NCBI GenBank assembly: GCA_016209945.1
Contig: JACQVD010000054.1
Coordinates: 1-33,670, forward strand
Length of the DNA stretch: 33,670 nucleotides
From: Gemmatimonadota bacterium
GTDB taxonomy: Bacteria; Gemmatimonadota; Gemmatimonadetes; Palauibacterales; KS3-K002
Reading direction: 5' to 3'
Every line of letters begins with the position of its first letter. Position 1 is the first letter of the stretch. Both the position numbers and the translations under genes were made by a program. This document shows positions 23,189 to 31,771 of the stretch, one piece after another. A model generated the notes under the pieces. That model did no database searches, was not told the DNA's origin, and worked only from the letters and a program-made list of their open reading frames with translations.

Positions 23189-24760
23189 TCAACGTCCGCC
23201 CTCACCGAGGTATTCCAGGACGTACGTGGGCGGATTCCCCTCCTGGTGGGCGATTCGAAAGCGATCGGCGTTCCGCGCGATGGCCGGCACGAGGTATCGG
23301 TACGTCGTCGCGCTCAAGTTGTCCACCACCACGTAGCGGGCACCGTGCCGGTCCAGAAACCCGAGAATCGAGTCGGCATCTTCGGTGAAGGGATAGACGT
23401 CCCCGCGCCGCCGTGCCACCCAGTACAGGATCTGCGGCTTGCGATTCACCACAACCGCGTCGGGCTCGGTGTGCGACTCGATCCATGTCGCCGACCGGAG
23501 AAAATCCACGAACGGTCTCGGGTAACAGGCATACCGGTCGCCGCGCCAGTACGCACGCGAGCACGTGACCGCCGGCGCGAGCGCGCGCAGATTCGCAAAC
23601 GCGGCGAAAGCTATCGGGAGAGCTGCGAGCGCGACAGGCAGAGCTCGCCCCCGCGCGCCCCGCCGAGCGGGAAACGCCAGCCCTACGATCTCGACGATGT
23701 AGATGCTCCCCAGCGGCAGCAGCGGAAGCAGAAACCGCTGATCGCTCCAGCTTACCGGCCAGAGCAGGATGAGCCCCAGATAGAGCCAGAAGAAAAGCTC
23801 CGGGCTCTCCAGCCTCCTCACGCGGCGGAGAGCGCCCGCCGCCACGAGCACGGCGAGCACAAGCCCAACCGCCCCTGCGATGCCCGGCTCCAGGTCGCGG
23901 CCGCCCAGCGACTGTGGCCATACCACCAGGGTGTACAGGCGAAGGTTCTGGCCGATCCTGCCGAGCAGCTCCGTCGCTGTCACCCTGCCGAGCTCCGGCC
24001 GGTACGGGTCGCGGAAGAGGACCTCCTGTCCGTAGGAGGTGTAGGTGACGGCTTCCGTGCTCACCCAGCGGGTGCGAAGCCACCAGCCGCCGGCGACGAC
24101 GAGCACGGCCAGCACAAAGACCGCGAAACGCTTCCACCTGCAGCGGCTCGCCAGGCTCAGCCCGATGGCGAGGAGCAAGGGCGAGCCCGCGCCTCGCGTG
24201 AGGCTCGAGAGAAGAGCCGCTCCCGCGCCAACGCCGAACCGGCTCGCGTTCCGCCCCTCGGGGTCGCGGGCGTACGCGTACAGGGAGAGCATGACCAGGA
24301 AGACGAAGAGCGGCTCGGAGAGGACCCAGTGGCTGTACTCCACGAATGCCGGAGCGGAACCCACAAGCAGAGCCGCGACCACGGCCGGCGCGCGATCGCC
24401 CATCCGCCGCTCGGCGAGTGCGTAGGTGAGAGCCACGGTGGCGGTCGTGAAGGCCAGTGAGAGGAGTTTCAGCAGGATCACGGAGTTCAAAACGAGCCCC
24501 ACGCCGGCGAGCACGAGCGGATAGACGGGAGGATAGTGGGTGTGCGGCGGCGTGCCGGGCAGCCAGATGTCGCGATACCCCTCCCCCGTGCGAAGGCCCT
24601 CTGCCAGGAGCATGTACCAGAAGTTGTCGCCGCCGATGAACGGCTTCGGATCGAAGAGGAGAAGCCCCCAGAGGATGTGCAGGCCGCAGACCCACACCAA
24701 CGGCCCGCGCATCGCTCGGGTCAGCGTTCGCGGGTTCACGCCCGACGCGGCGGGGAACAA
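23189..24760 (-). CDS. GT-C glycosyltransferase (PMT/ArnT-like membrane protein)
   Basis: This 523-aa protein has about ten membrane helices with a short N-terminal cytoplasmic tail and a C-terminal periplasmic part. The first loop GGDNFWYMLLAEGLRTGEGY and HTHYPPVYPLVLAGVG are like those of the PMT/ArnT superfamily, which uses polyprenyl-phosphate sugars as donors; the acidic residue in GGDN could be catalytic (inference). The start is uncertain: TTG 24760 has an AAGAGA stretch just before it, and GTG 24739 and ATG 24712 are alternatives that still keep the first helix. It lies next to a membrane-anchored GT2 that could supply its donor. Confidence 0.8.
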   Translation of the reverse strand: MFPAASGVNPRTLTRAMRGPLVWVCGLHILWGLLLFDPKPFIGGDNFWYMLLAEGLRTGEGYRDIWLPGTPPHTHYPPVYPLVLAGVGLVLNSVILLKLLSLAFTTATVALTYALAERRMGDRAPAVVAALLVGSAPAFVEYSHWVLSEPLFVFLVMLSLYAYARDPEGRNASRFGVGAGAALLSSLTRGAGSPLLLAIGLSLASRCRWKRFAVFVLAVLVVAGGWWLRTRWVSTEAVTYTSYGQEVLFRDPYRPELGRVTATELLGRIGQNLRLYTLVVWPQSLGGRDLEPGIAGAVGLVLAVLVAAGALRRVRRLESPELFFWLYLGLILLWPVSWSDQRFLLPLLPLGSIYIVEIVGLAFPARRGARGRALPVALAALPIAFAAFANLRALAPAVTCSRAYWRGDRYACYPRPFVDFLRSATWIESHTEPDAVVVNRKPQILYWVARRRGDVYPFTEDADSILGFLDRHGARYVVVDNLSATTYRYLVPAIARNADRFRIAHQEGNPPTYVLEYLGEGGR

Positions 24761-24765
24761 GTCTC

Positions 24766-25749
24766 TTATGTGCGAGAACCGCGCTCGGGGGCGATCCGCC
24801 GTTTGAGCTCGTCCACCTCGGCCCGAAGGCTGGCCAGCATCTCACCCAGGAACCCGAAGCAGAAGAGCGACACCCCGACGACCACCAGGAGCACGACGAG
24901 GTCGAGCATCGGCCGGAAACCGTGGCCGAAGAGCCGCATGATGACCGCCGCGATCCCGACGAGACCGCCCAAGGCGAAAAGGGTGAGCCCGGGGACGCCG
25001 AAGAGCAGCATCGGCTTCCGGCTGAAGAAGAGCTGGAACCACACCGAGACGAGGTCGAGGATCCCGATCAGGATACGGCCCCCGCCTCTGTACTTCGGCC
25101 GGCCGTGCCGCCGGGGGTGGAGAACGATGTCGATCTCACCCACGCGGTACCCGCGCGCGTGGGCGAGCACGACGAAAAAGCGATGCCAGTCGTGGCGGAG
25201 CTGGATCTCGTCGAGGATCGACTTCCGGAAGATCTTCATGGAGTTGAGGTCGCCGACCGGCACGCGGAAGATCGTGCGGGATAGCCGGTTGTAGATCCCC
25301 GAGACCCAGCGCTTCTCGTAGGCGCCCACCTTCCGGCCGCAGACGATGTCATAGCCCTCCGTGAGCTTCGCCAGGAACCGGGGGATCTCCTCGGGCGAAT
25401 GCTGGAGGTCGGCATCATACAGAACGATCCAGTCCGAGTCGGCCACGGCGGCGCCGCTCAAGAGCGCCTCCGTCTTTCCCAGGTTCGCCCGATGGCGCAG
25501 CACGCGGAAGCGCTCGAGCCTCGCACCCTCCCGCTCCGCGATCTCCGCGGTCCGGTCCGTCGAGCCATCGTCCACGACGATCACCTCACCGGCCAGATCG
25601 TACCGGCGGAACGTCTCGGCGACGACCCCCAGGAGTTCCGGGATGTTGGCCGCCTCGTCGTAGGCGGGGATGACGACCGCGAAGTTGCGGCGCAGATCCG
25701 GCGAAATCCGGAGCTGGGCCGGCGGGGCGACGCCGACGGGCTGCCTCAT
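24766..25749 (-). CDS. Membrane-anchored GT2 (polyprenyl-phosphate glycosyltransferase)
   Basis: This 327-aa protein has a GT2 domain (residues about 20-240) followed by two membrane helices (about 240-310), the layout of ArnC/GtrB-type enzymes that load a sugar onto undecaprenyl phosphate. Motifs are VVIPAYDEAANIPELL, VIVVDDGSTDRT, the YDADLQHSPEE metal-site motif, and GDLNSMKIFRKS. The last 15 residues are a charged tail. The start overlaps the rpoN stop as ATGA, so its expression is coupled to sigma-54. It probably supplies the neighbouring GT-C gene with donor; which sugar is not evident. Confidence 0.87.
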   Translation of the reverse strand: MRQPVGVAPPAQLRISPDLRRNFAVVIPAYDEAANIPELLGVVAETFRRYDLAGEVIVVDDGSTDRTAEIAEREGARLERFRVLRHRANLGKTEALLSGAAVADSDWIVLYDADLQHSPEEIPRFLAKLTEGYDIVCGRKVGAYEKRWVSGIYNRLSRTIFRVPVGDLNSMKIFRKSILDEIQLRHDWHRFFVVLAHARGYRVGEIDIVLHPRRHGRPKYRGGGRILIGILDLVSVWFQLFFSRKPMLLFGVPGLTLFALGGLVGIAAVIMRLFGHGFRPMLDLVVLLVVVGVSLFCFGFLGEMLASLRAEVDELKRRIAPERGSRT

Positions 25750-27218
25750 ACGCGCTTGCGCATGCGGGCGGGAAGGATGCCGAGCTGATCCCGGTACTTC
25801 GCCACCGTCCGCCGCGCGATGTTCACGCCGTCCCGCTTCAGGATCTCGGCGATCTGCTGGTCCGTGAGCGGGTTCGCCGGATCCTCCTCGGCCACGAGCT
25901 TTTGCATCTTCGCCTTGATCCCCCGGGCCGACACCTCCTCGCCGCTCTCCGTGGCCAGCCCGCCGGAGAAGAAGAACTTCAAGGGGAAGACGCCCCGCGG
26001 CGTCTGCACGAATTTCTCGTTCGTGACCCGGGAGACCGTCGATTCATGCATGCCGATGGCGTCGGCAACCTCCCGGAGCGTCAGCGGCTTCAGGTGCTCC
26101 ACGCCCTTCTGGAAGAACTCCCGCTGACGATCCACGATGAAGTTCATCACCTTGAGCATCGTCTGCCGGCGCTGCTCGATCGCCTGGAGCATCCAGTTCG
26201 CGCTGTTCAAGCGACTCGCGATGAACTCCTTGTTCTCCCCCTGGAACTTGCTGCGATCGCGTGCGACCTCGCGATACGCGCGCGAGATGCGGAGCCGGGG
26301 CAGCGACGCGTCGTTGTGGCAGACCTCGTACTCGCCGTCCACCCTCTCCACGATGAGATCGGGAACGACGTAGTTCTGCTCCATGGAGGCGTACTTGAGC
26401 CCCGGCTTCGGGTCGAGCTTGGCGACGAGATCCGCCGCTGCCTGCACTTCCCTGGGCTCGATGCCCAGCGCTTTCGAGATCTCGCTCCAGCGGTGCGCGA
26501 CGAGGTCCTGGAAGTGGTCTCGCACGATCTGAAGGGCGAGCGTGTCTTCCTGGTCGCGCTCGCGGAGCTGGATGAGCAGCGACTCCCGGAGGTCGCGGGC
26601 GCCCACGCCCGCGGGATCGAAGCTCTGGATCCGCCGTAGCAGCTCCTCCGCTTCCCCCACCGTGAACGCTGGCTCGTTCTCGAACCCTGCTCCCTTCGCC
26701 TCCTCGGTCTTGAGCCACTCGTTGAGAGACGTCACCACATCCTCCAGCGAGCACGTCAGGAAACCGTACTCGTCGATCTCCCCGATGATCTCCTCGCCGA
26801 GCAGCGCGTCCCGGGGCCGGATGCTCAGGAGCCTCAACTGATCGAACAGGTGATCGTGCAGGTCGTCCCGTGCGACGGCCGTGGGCTCCACGTACTCCCG
26901 CGCCTCGTACTCCTCCCGCGCCCCGCCCGTGTCGAAGCCCCCGAGCAGGATCTGCTCCCAATCGATCTCCTCCTTCTTCAGCTCGTCGGCGTCGGTCGCC
27001 TCGGGAGCTTCGGGTTCCGGCGACGCCTCCTCGGAGTCCTCCTCGTTCGGGTCCACGAGCTCGAGGAACGGGTTGGTCCACAGCTCCTGCTTGAGGTGCT
27101 GCTGGAGGTCCAGGAGGGGCATGTATAGGAGATCCATCGCCTGGTACAGGCGTGGATTGATCCTCAGCTCCTGCCGGAGCTGAGCCCCCTGGTACAGTCC
27201 CGTCCTCAAGGCCGCCAC
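25746..27218 (-). CDS. rpoN: RNA polymerase sigma-54 factor
   Basis: Sigma-54 directs RNA polymerase to -24/-12 promoters that need an enhancer-binding ATPase. At 490 aa it is full length. Region I (residues 10-55) has the family's Q/L-rich helical pattern, though several positions carry Tyr in place of Gln (INPRLYQAMDLLYM). An acidic linker follows at about 57-90. The core-binding region and the HTH (LREVADAIGMHESTVSRV) lie ahead of the RpoN box ARRTVAKYRDQL at 468-479, which recognises the -24 element. The start is GTG 27218, 8 nt after the lptB stop. The lptB-rpoN order is common in Proteobacteria; here glycan genes follow rather than hpf/ptsN. No enhancer-binding protein is in the window. 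Confidence 0.97.
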   Translation of the reverse strand: MAALRTGLYQGAQLRQELRINPRLYQAMDLLYMPLLDLQQHLKQELWTNPFLELVDPNEEDSEEASPEPEAPEATDADELKKEEIDWEQILLGGFDTGGAREEYEAREYVEPTAVARDDLHDHLFDQLRLLSIRPRDALLGEEIIGEIDEYGFLTCSLEDVVTSLNEWLKTEEAKGAGFENEPAFTVGEAEELLRRIQSFDPAGVGARDLRESLLIQLRERDQEDTLALQIVRDHFQDLVAHRWSEISKALGIEPREVQAAADLVAKLDPKPGLKYASMEQNYVVPDLIVERVDGEYEVCHNDASLPRLRISRAYREVARDRSKFQGENKEFIASRLNSANWMLQAIEQRRQTMLKVMNFIVDRQREFFQKGVEHLKPLTLREVADAIGMHESTVSRVTNEKFVQTPRGVFPLKFFFSGGLATESGEEVSARGIKAKMQKLVAEEDPANPLTDQQIAEILKRDGVNIARRTVAKYRDQLGILPARMRKRV

Positions 27219-27226
27219 GCTTCCGC

Positions 27227-28399
27227 CTACAGTCGGAAATCCTCCCCCAGGTACAGCTTGCGCGCCTGGGGGTCCCTCACCAGCTCCTCCGCCGTTCCCT
27301 CCACGTGGATCCTGCCATCGAACATGATGTAGGCCCGGTCGGTGATCGAGAGCGTCTCGCGGACGTTGTGGTCCGTGATGAGCACGCCGAGCCCGCGCTC
27401 CTTGAGTCGCGCGACGATACGCTGGATGTCGTCCACCGCGATGGGATCCACGCCGGCGAACAGCTCATCGAGCAGCATGAACTTCGGGTCCCTCACGAGC
27501 GCCCGGGTGATCTCGAGTCGCCGGCGCTCGCCGCCGGACAACTCGTACGCTTTCTGCTTCCGGAGGTGCTTGATGGACAGTTCGTCCAGCAGGCTCTCCA
27601 GGCGGCGGTGCCGCTCCTCCTGCGAGATCGGGAGCGTCTCCAGAACCGCCAGGATGTTCTCCTCGACCGTCAATTTACGGAAAACCGACGGCTCCTGCGC
27701 GAGATACCCGATCCCCTTGCGCGCCCGCTTGTACATGGGGATGCCGGTCACGTCCTCGTCGTCGATGAACACGCGCCCTGCATCCGGCGGGATGAGCCCC
27801 ATGATCATGTAGAAGCTCGTCGTCTTCCCTGCCCCGTTCGGCCCAAGGAGCCCCACGATCTCGCCCTGGCGAAGGATCAGGTGGACCTCGTCCACCACCC
27901 GCCGGCGCTTAAAGGCCTTCACGAGCCCCTCGGTCCTGAGAGCGCTGCCGAAGGCCGCCACCGGCACCGTCGGCGGGCGCTCCTCGTGGCGGAGGAGCGC
28001 CTCCGCCAGCCATGCGCGCGTCGCCTCGCGATCCAGCTGGATCTCGATCCACAGCTCCGGCGCGAACCGGGCACCCGCGGTGGAAGCCTCGCCGCCATCG
28101 AGCCGGACCCAGCCCTCCGCCGCCAGTCGGGTGAGCACGTGCTGGGCGAGGTAGCGCGCCACTTCCTCCCGCGTCATGCGGCGCACTTCCTGGATTCGTC
28201 GCACGGCCGACTCCCCCTGAGTCGCGCGTTCCGCCAGGTGGCTCAGGTAGGCGCGGACAAACGCCTCCATGAGCTCCTCACCGGGCACGCTCCCGTCGGC
28301 CGCCGCCAGCGCCACCATCTCGCGGATCGCGATGACCGCCGGCGCGTCGTGCGCGGCCAGCCCGGCCACAAACGAGCGAAACGCGGTCACGGCGCTCAT
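27227..28399 (-). CDS. lptB: LPS export ABC ATPase LptB with an extra N-terminal domain
   Basis: LptB is the cytoplasmic ATPase driving LPS extraction by LptFG. The C-terminal 235 residues are a complete LptB: Walker [10 protein letters not shown] at 186-194, signature LSGGERRR at 287-294, Walker B FMLLDE at 307-312, switch His at about 344, and the family ending REtLxIxDRAYIM. Usual LptB is about 240 aa. Here 152 extra residues come first: mostly helical, with a possible winged-helix pair ([23 protein letters not shown]) and then a beta-like [12 protein letters not shown] cannot assign this domain. The start ATG overlaps the lptA stop as ATGA, which supports the long form. Walker B is followed by ELFAGVDP rather than the usual EPFAGVDP. 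Confidence 0.93.
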   Translation of the reverse strand: MSAVTAFRSFVAGLAAHDAPAVIAIREMVALAAADGSVPGEELMEAFVRAYLSHLAERATQGESAVRRIQEVRRMTREEVARYLAQHVLTRLAAEGWVRLDGGEASTAGARFAPELWIEIQLDREATRAWLAEALLRHEERPPTVPVAAFGSALRTEGLVKAFKRRRVVDEVHLILRQGEIVGLLGPNGAGKTTSFYMIMGLIPPDAGRVFIDDEDVTGIPMYKRARKGIGYLAQEPSVFRKLTVEENILAVLETLPISQEERHRRLESLLDELSIKHLRKQKAYELSGGERRRLEITRALVRDPKFMLLDELFAGVDPIAVDDIQRIVARLKERGLGVLITDHNVRETLSITDRAYIMFDGRIHVEGTAEELVRDPQARKLYLGEDFRL

Positions 28400-29658
28400 G
28401 TGCCCGGTCTCCTCGAAGCCGTGTCCTGGGGGGCGAGAGGGCCCATGGGCTGAGGTTCGATGTAGACGCCGACGCTCGGCCCTTCGACCTTCGCCTCCTT
28501 CACCTCACCGGCGGCCACGAGGATTCGAATACGCGCGCCGCGCACGTAGTTCACGGCGGGAGGCCGCTCCGGTCGCTGCCGATCCTCTACGTGATACAGA
28601 GCGCGGGCATCGCCGAAGGCGATGAGCTCCCGCAGCTCGACGTTCGCATCTTCCGTCCCCTGGGTCTCCCCGGGGTTGCCCGGGACCGAAGCCTGGGAGC
28701 CATTGGAGCGTGGGGCTCTCGGCTCGAAATGCGCGACGATCGTGTCACCCGCGACCCAGTCCAACGGGACCAGGGAGTCGCGACGTGCGAGCGCGCTGTG
28801 CATCTCGCCCCGGGCACCCCGTACCGCGATCACCTGGCGGAGCCGCCGCTCCACGAAGCGCGTGTCGATCGAATCCGCGGCGAGGATGTAGCTCTCCGAC
28901 GTGGCACGGCCGCGGGGCCATGCCTCCGCGCGCTCGATCTCCCGATCGCGAAGCTCCGCCCGGATGCTGTCGCCCACGAGGATGGTCCCCTCGCTCGTCA
29001 CCTTTGGCGAACCGAAGAGCCGGATCTCCCCGATGTCGAGGTCGATGTGCATGGTGTCCGCAACGGCCGTGAAGTCGGAGCGCCAGGCCTTCGCATCGCC
29101 GGCCAGGGCGACCACGCTGTCGCCGAGGATGGTGACCCGCTCGCCCTCGGCCTCCAGAGGCTCGCCGTCCTCCGCTGCCGTGTCGCCGTGGACGGTCAAG
29201 TGCGGTCGCCGCGGGGCGAAGATGCGCTCGTACGGGCGACCTTCGGCGCGCGGCTCGTAGTGGACCAGCGTGCCCTTCAGGGTGGACCCCGTGGCGCGCG
29301 CCGTGAGCGTCACGCGACCTTCGGCGATCATGCGCTCCTCGGGGCCGTAGTAGGTGACCCGGTCGGCGTCCAGGGTACGGGCCGTGTCTCGATAGCGAAC
29401 GGCGCCCAGAAGCCATAGGATATCGGAATCCTGCAGGTACGACGCGCTGTCGGCCCGCATCCACGCGCTCCCACAGATCGCCTCAAGACCGCCTCCCACA
29501 TCCAGTTTGCCGACGCCCGGCGCCACCTCCGTGTACCGTGAGCGCGAGCCCGGCGAGCTCACGACCTGGAGCACACAGCCCTGGGGGCGCTCCTGCGCGA
29601 TCCCGAGCGCCCCGAGCGAGGCCAGGGCCAGAGCCGCGGCGAGCGCCCGGGCCGCCAT
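28396..29658 (-). CDS. lptA: OstA/LptA-like periplasmic LPS transport protein
   Basis: This 420-aa protein has a cleavable signal (about 21 residues, ending GIAQ). It is followed by repeated OstA-type beta-jellyroll strands such as [25 protein letters not shown] and [30 protein letters not shown]. In the Lpt bridge such proteins carry LPS across the periplasm. It is over twice the length of E. coli LptA, as in the long OstA-like proteins of several other phyla. The C-terminal 100 residues are less regular and proline-rich. It lies between lptC and lptB, each with near-zero spacing, which supports the Lpt role. The alternative name is OstA-family protein of unspecified function. Confidence 0.82.
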   Translation of the reverse strand: MAARALAAALALASLGALGIAQERPQGCVLQVVSSPGSRSRYTEVAPGVGKLDVGGGLEAICGSAWMRADSASYLQDSDILWLLGAVRYRDTARTLDADRVTYYGPEERMIAEGRVTLTARATGSTLKGTLVHYEPRAEGRPYERIFAPRRPHLTVHGDTAAEDGEPLEAEGERVTILGDSVVALAGDAKAWRSDFTAVADTMHIDLDIGEIRLFGSPKVTSEGTILVGDSIRAELRDREIERAEAWPRGRATSESYILAADSIDTRFVERRLRQVIAVRGARGEMHSALARRDSLVPLDWVAGDTIVAHFEPRAPRSNGSQASVPGNPGETQGTEDANVELRELIAFGDARALYHVEDRQRPERPPAVNYVRGARIRILVAAGEVKEAKVEGPSVGVYIEPQPMGPLAPQDTASRRPGT

Positions 29659-29664
29659 GGGATC

Positions 29665-30240
29665 TCAGGAGCTCGGCGGCGCGGCGGACGATGCCCGGCC
29701 CGGCGGCTTCGTGAGCCGCGCGCTCTCCATCTCGACCCAGTCCAGCCCCGGGCTCGCCCGGAAGCCCGCACCCTCCACCACCATCCCGTCCGGCTCCGTC
29801 ATCGTAGCCGGCTGATCGCTCCAGATCTCTTCGCGGGCGCGCTCGTAGCGCAACATCGAAGTCCGAACCCGCCGGTCCGTCCTAGAATCCACGACGAGCA
29901 CGTTCCCTCGCGCCTGCATATCGCCGCTCATCCAATCGTAACTGGCCGAGTCCGAGGTCAACGTGGACGATTCCTCCCCCTGGAGCTCGTAGAAGGTGAC
30001 GCGCACCCTCAAGAGCTGCACCGTCGCCCGCTCGTCCAAGAAGCACGCCGTGTCCGCCACGACGCGCGCTCGGCGCACACCCCCGCTGGCCAGGTAGTGC
30101 TCCAGCCCGATCATCAACTGGTCGCACCCGAGCCCGACGAGCGCCGCTTCGGCCACCGGCGAGGGCTCCGACCGCCCACACGCCAGCAATGCCACACACC
30201 ACGCGGTGCCTCCGCACCACGCCCGGACACGCCCGCTCAC
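29665..30240 (-). CDS. lptC: LPS export protein LptC, lipoprotein form
   Basis: The 191-aa product has a lipoprotein signal with lipobox LLAC (Cys21), so it is probably a lipid-anchored form, unlike E. coli LptC, which has an N-terminal membrane helix. The rest is an OstA-like beta fold with VRVTFYELQGEESSTLTSDSASYDWMSGDMQARGNV and VVEGAGFRASPGL, typical of LptC in other phyla. It would take LPS from LptBFG and pass it to LptA. Sequence identity to known LptC is likely low, so context (kdsD-lptC-lptA-lptB) is a large part of the call. The start is GTG 30240, overlapping the kdsD stop as GTGA. Confidence 0.82.
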   Translation of the reverse strand: MSGRVRAWCGGTAWCVALLACGRSEPSPVAEAALVGLGCDQLMIGLEHYLASGGVRRARVVADTACFLDERATVQLLRVRVTFYELQGEESSTLTSDSASYDWMSGDMQARGNVLVVDSRTDRRVRTSMLRYERAREEIWSDQPATMTEPDGMVVEGAGFRASPGLDWVEMESARLTKPPGRASSAAPPSS

Positions 30241-31259
30241 GCGACACCCGCGCGCAAGAGATCGTGCAGGTGCACGATGCCCACCAGGCGTCCCTCCTCA
30301 TCCACGACCGGGAGGGCCATGATCCCGTGCGTCTCCATCTGATACACCGCAGCCGCCGCGAGCGAGTCGGGCGTCGTCAGCCTCGGATTCGCGTTCATCG
30401 CCTCGCGCACGGCGACTGGGAAGAAGCGCTCGTTTCGCTCCGCGTACCGCGTCAGGTCGCCGGCCGTGATGACACCGATCACCCGCCGCTCGCCGTCCAC
30501 GATGGGCACCGTCCCCCGCTTGTGCGCGATCTCGATCATGGCCTCCCGCAGCGTGGCGTCAGGCCCGAGAGCCGGCACCTCGGCCGGCGCGCTCATCATG
30601 ACGTCGGCCACGCGCAGGTTCAGCCGCCGGCCCAACGCGCCGCCGGGGTGCAGCCGGGCGAAGTCCTCTTTCGTGAACCCCTTGCGGAGAAGCAGCGCGA
30701 CCGCGAGGGCGTCACCCATGGCCAGGGCAGCGGTCGTGCTCGAGGTGGGCGCGAGATCGAACGGGCAGGCTTCCTCGCGCACGTGGACGTCGAGGACCAC
30801 GTCGGCGTGGCGGGCGAGCGAGGAGTCAGCGTTCCCGGTGAGCGCTACGATCGGCACGCCCAACCGTTTGACGATCCCCAAGAGATCCCGCAGCTCCTCC
30901 GACTCCCCGCTCTTCGAGACGGCGAGCAACACGTCGTCGCGCTGCATCATCCCCACGTCCCCGTGCATCCCTTCCACCGGGTGCAGGTAGAACGCCGGGG
31001 TGCCCGTGGAGGTCAGGGTGGCGGCGATCTTCCGGGCGATGATCCCCGACTTCCCGACCCCGGAGACGACTGCCCGCCCCTTCATGTCTCCCAGGAGGCG
31101 AAGGGCTTCGAGGAACGACGGCCCCAGCCGCGACACGAGCTCCAGGACCGCCTCGCCCTCCTCCCGCAGGACGCGGCGCGCCTGCTCGAGGATCTCGGCG
31201 TCGCTCAGCGGGCCGGACTCTCGCGCTCGCTCAAATACTGCTCGACCAACCTGGGCCAT
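30237..31259 (-). CDS. kdsD: Arabinose-5-phosphate isomerase
   Basis: KdsD converts ribulose-5-phosphate to arabinose-5-phosphate, the first committed precursor of Kdo. The 340-aa product has an N-terminal SIS domain (about 45-180) with VSGVGKSGIIARKIAATL, AVSKSGESEEL and the HPGGALGRRL segment. Two CBS domains follow (about 205-335) with DLTRY and GIVHLHDLL. The ATG start overlaps the kdsC end by 55 nt, the longest overlap in this run; no other in-frame start codon fits before the SIS domain. It works with kdsA and kdsC upstream in the same operon. The CBS pair may sense a nucleotide. Confidence 0.96.
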   Translation of the reverse strand: MAQVGRAVFERARESGPLSDAEILEQARRVLREEGEAVLELVSRLGPSFLEALRLLGDMKGRAVVSGVGKSGIIARKIAATLTSTGTPAFYLHPVEGMHGDVGMMQRDDVLLAVSKSGESEELRDLLGIVKRLGVPIVALTGNADSSLARHADVVLDVHVREEACPFDLAPTSSTTAALAMGDALAVALLLRKGFTKEDFARLHPGGALGRRLNLRVADVMMSAPAEVPALGPDATLREAMIEIAHKRGTVPIVDGERRVIGVITAGDLTRYAERNERFFPVAVREAMNANPRLTTPDSLAAAAVYQMETHGIMALPVVDEEGRLVGIVHLHDLLRAGVA

Positions 31260-31771
31260 TCTCCACGTGCCTTGAGGAGCGCCTCGGCGAACTCCCGAAC
31301 CGCGCCTCGGCCCCCCGCTCGCTCGGTATGCCAGCGGGCCGCCGCCCTCACCTCGGGCACCGCGTTCGCCACCGCGATGGGAAGGGCCGCCCGTCGCAGG
31401 ATGGGAAGATCGGCGAGGTCGTCCGAGAGGCAGGCGACCTCGGACCAGGACGCGGCTTTCCGGCGCAAGAGATCGTCGGCGGCAGGCAGCTTCCGCCCCT
31501 CGGCGTCCTGCGCCACCTCCGCGATCCCGAGCTCTGCGGCACGCAGCCGCACCGCCTCCGACAGCCGCCCCGTGAGGATCGCCACTTCGATCCCCGCGCG
31601 CTGGAGCATTCCGATACCGAGCCCGTCCGTGATCTCGAAGCGCTTGAACTCCAACGGGGGGCCGTCGCCGAGCGCCCCGAGGTAGACCCCGCCGTCCGTC
31701 ATCACGCCGTCCACGTCCAGGATCACGAGGCGGATCCTGCGCGCGAGCTCCGGGGGGATCGGCTCACCCAC
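31205..31771 (-). CDS. kdsC: 3-deoxy-D-manno-octulosonate 8-phosphate phosphatase
   Basis: KdsC removes phosphate from Kdo-8-P to give Kdo. From GTG 31771 the product is 188 aa, the typical length, and overlaps the kdsA stop by 8 nt; the ORF-track version starts in the kdsA shadow. HAD-family motifs are LDVDGVMTDGGVYLG (nucleophile Asp19 and Asp21), AILTGRLSEAV, and SDDLADLPIL. There is no cap domain, as expected for KdsC tetramers. It lies between kdsA and kdsD, completing the Kdo pathway up to free Kdo; kdsB is not in the window. Confidence 0.95.
   Translation of the reverse strand: MGEPIPPELARRIRLVILDVDGVMTDGGVYLGALGDGPPLEFKRFEITDGLGIGMLQRAGIEVAILTGRLSEAVRLRAAELGIAEVAQDAEGRKLPAADDLLRRKAASWSEVACLSDDLADLPILRRAALPIAVANAVPEVRAAARWHTERAGGRGAVREFAEALLKARGEWPRLVEQYLSERESPAR

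Noticed and set aside
27305-28453. 382-aa plus-strand ORF opposite lptB
   Set aside because: Mirror of the lptB coding frame including its N-terminal extension; no motif or start context. I considered it as an alternative explanation for the unusual extension but found no support.
30189-31685. 498-aa plus-strand ORF opposite kdsD and kdsC
   Set aside because: Covers three known genes in antisense, low-complexity Arg/Ser/Pro tail, no domain.
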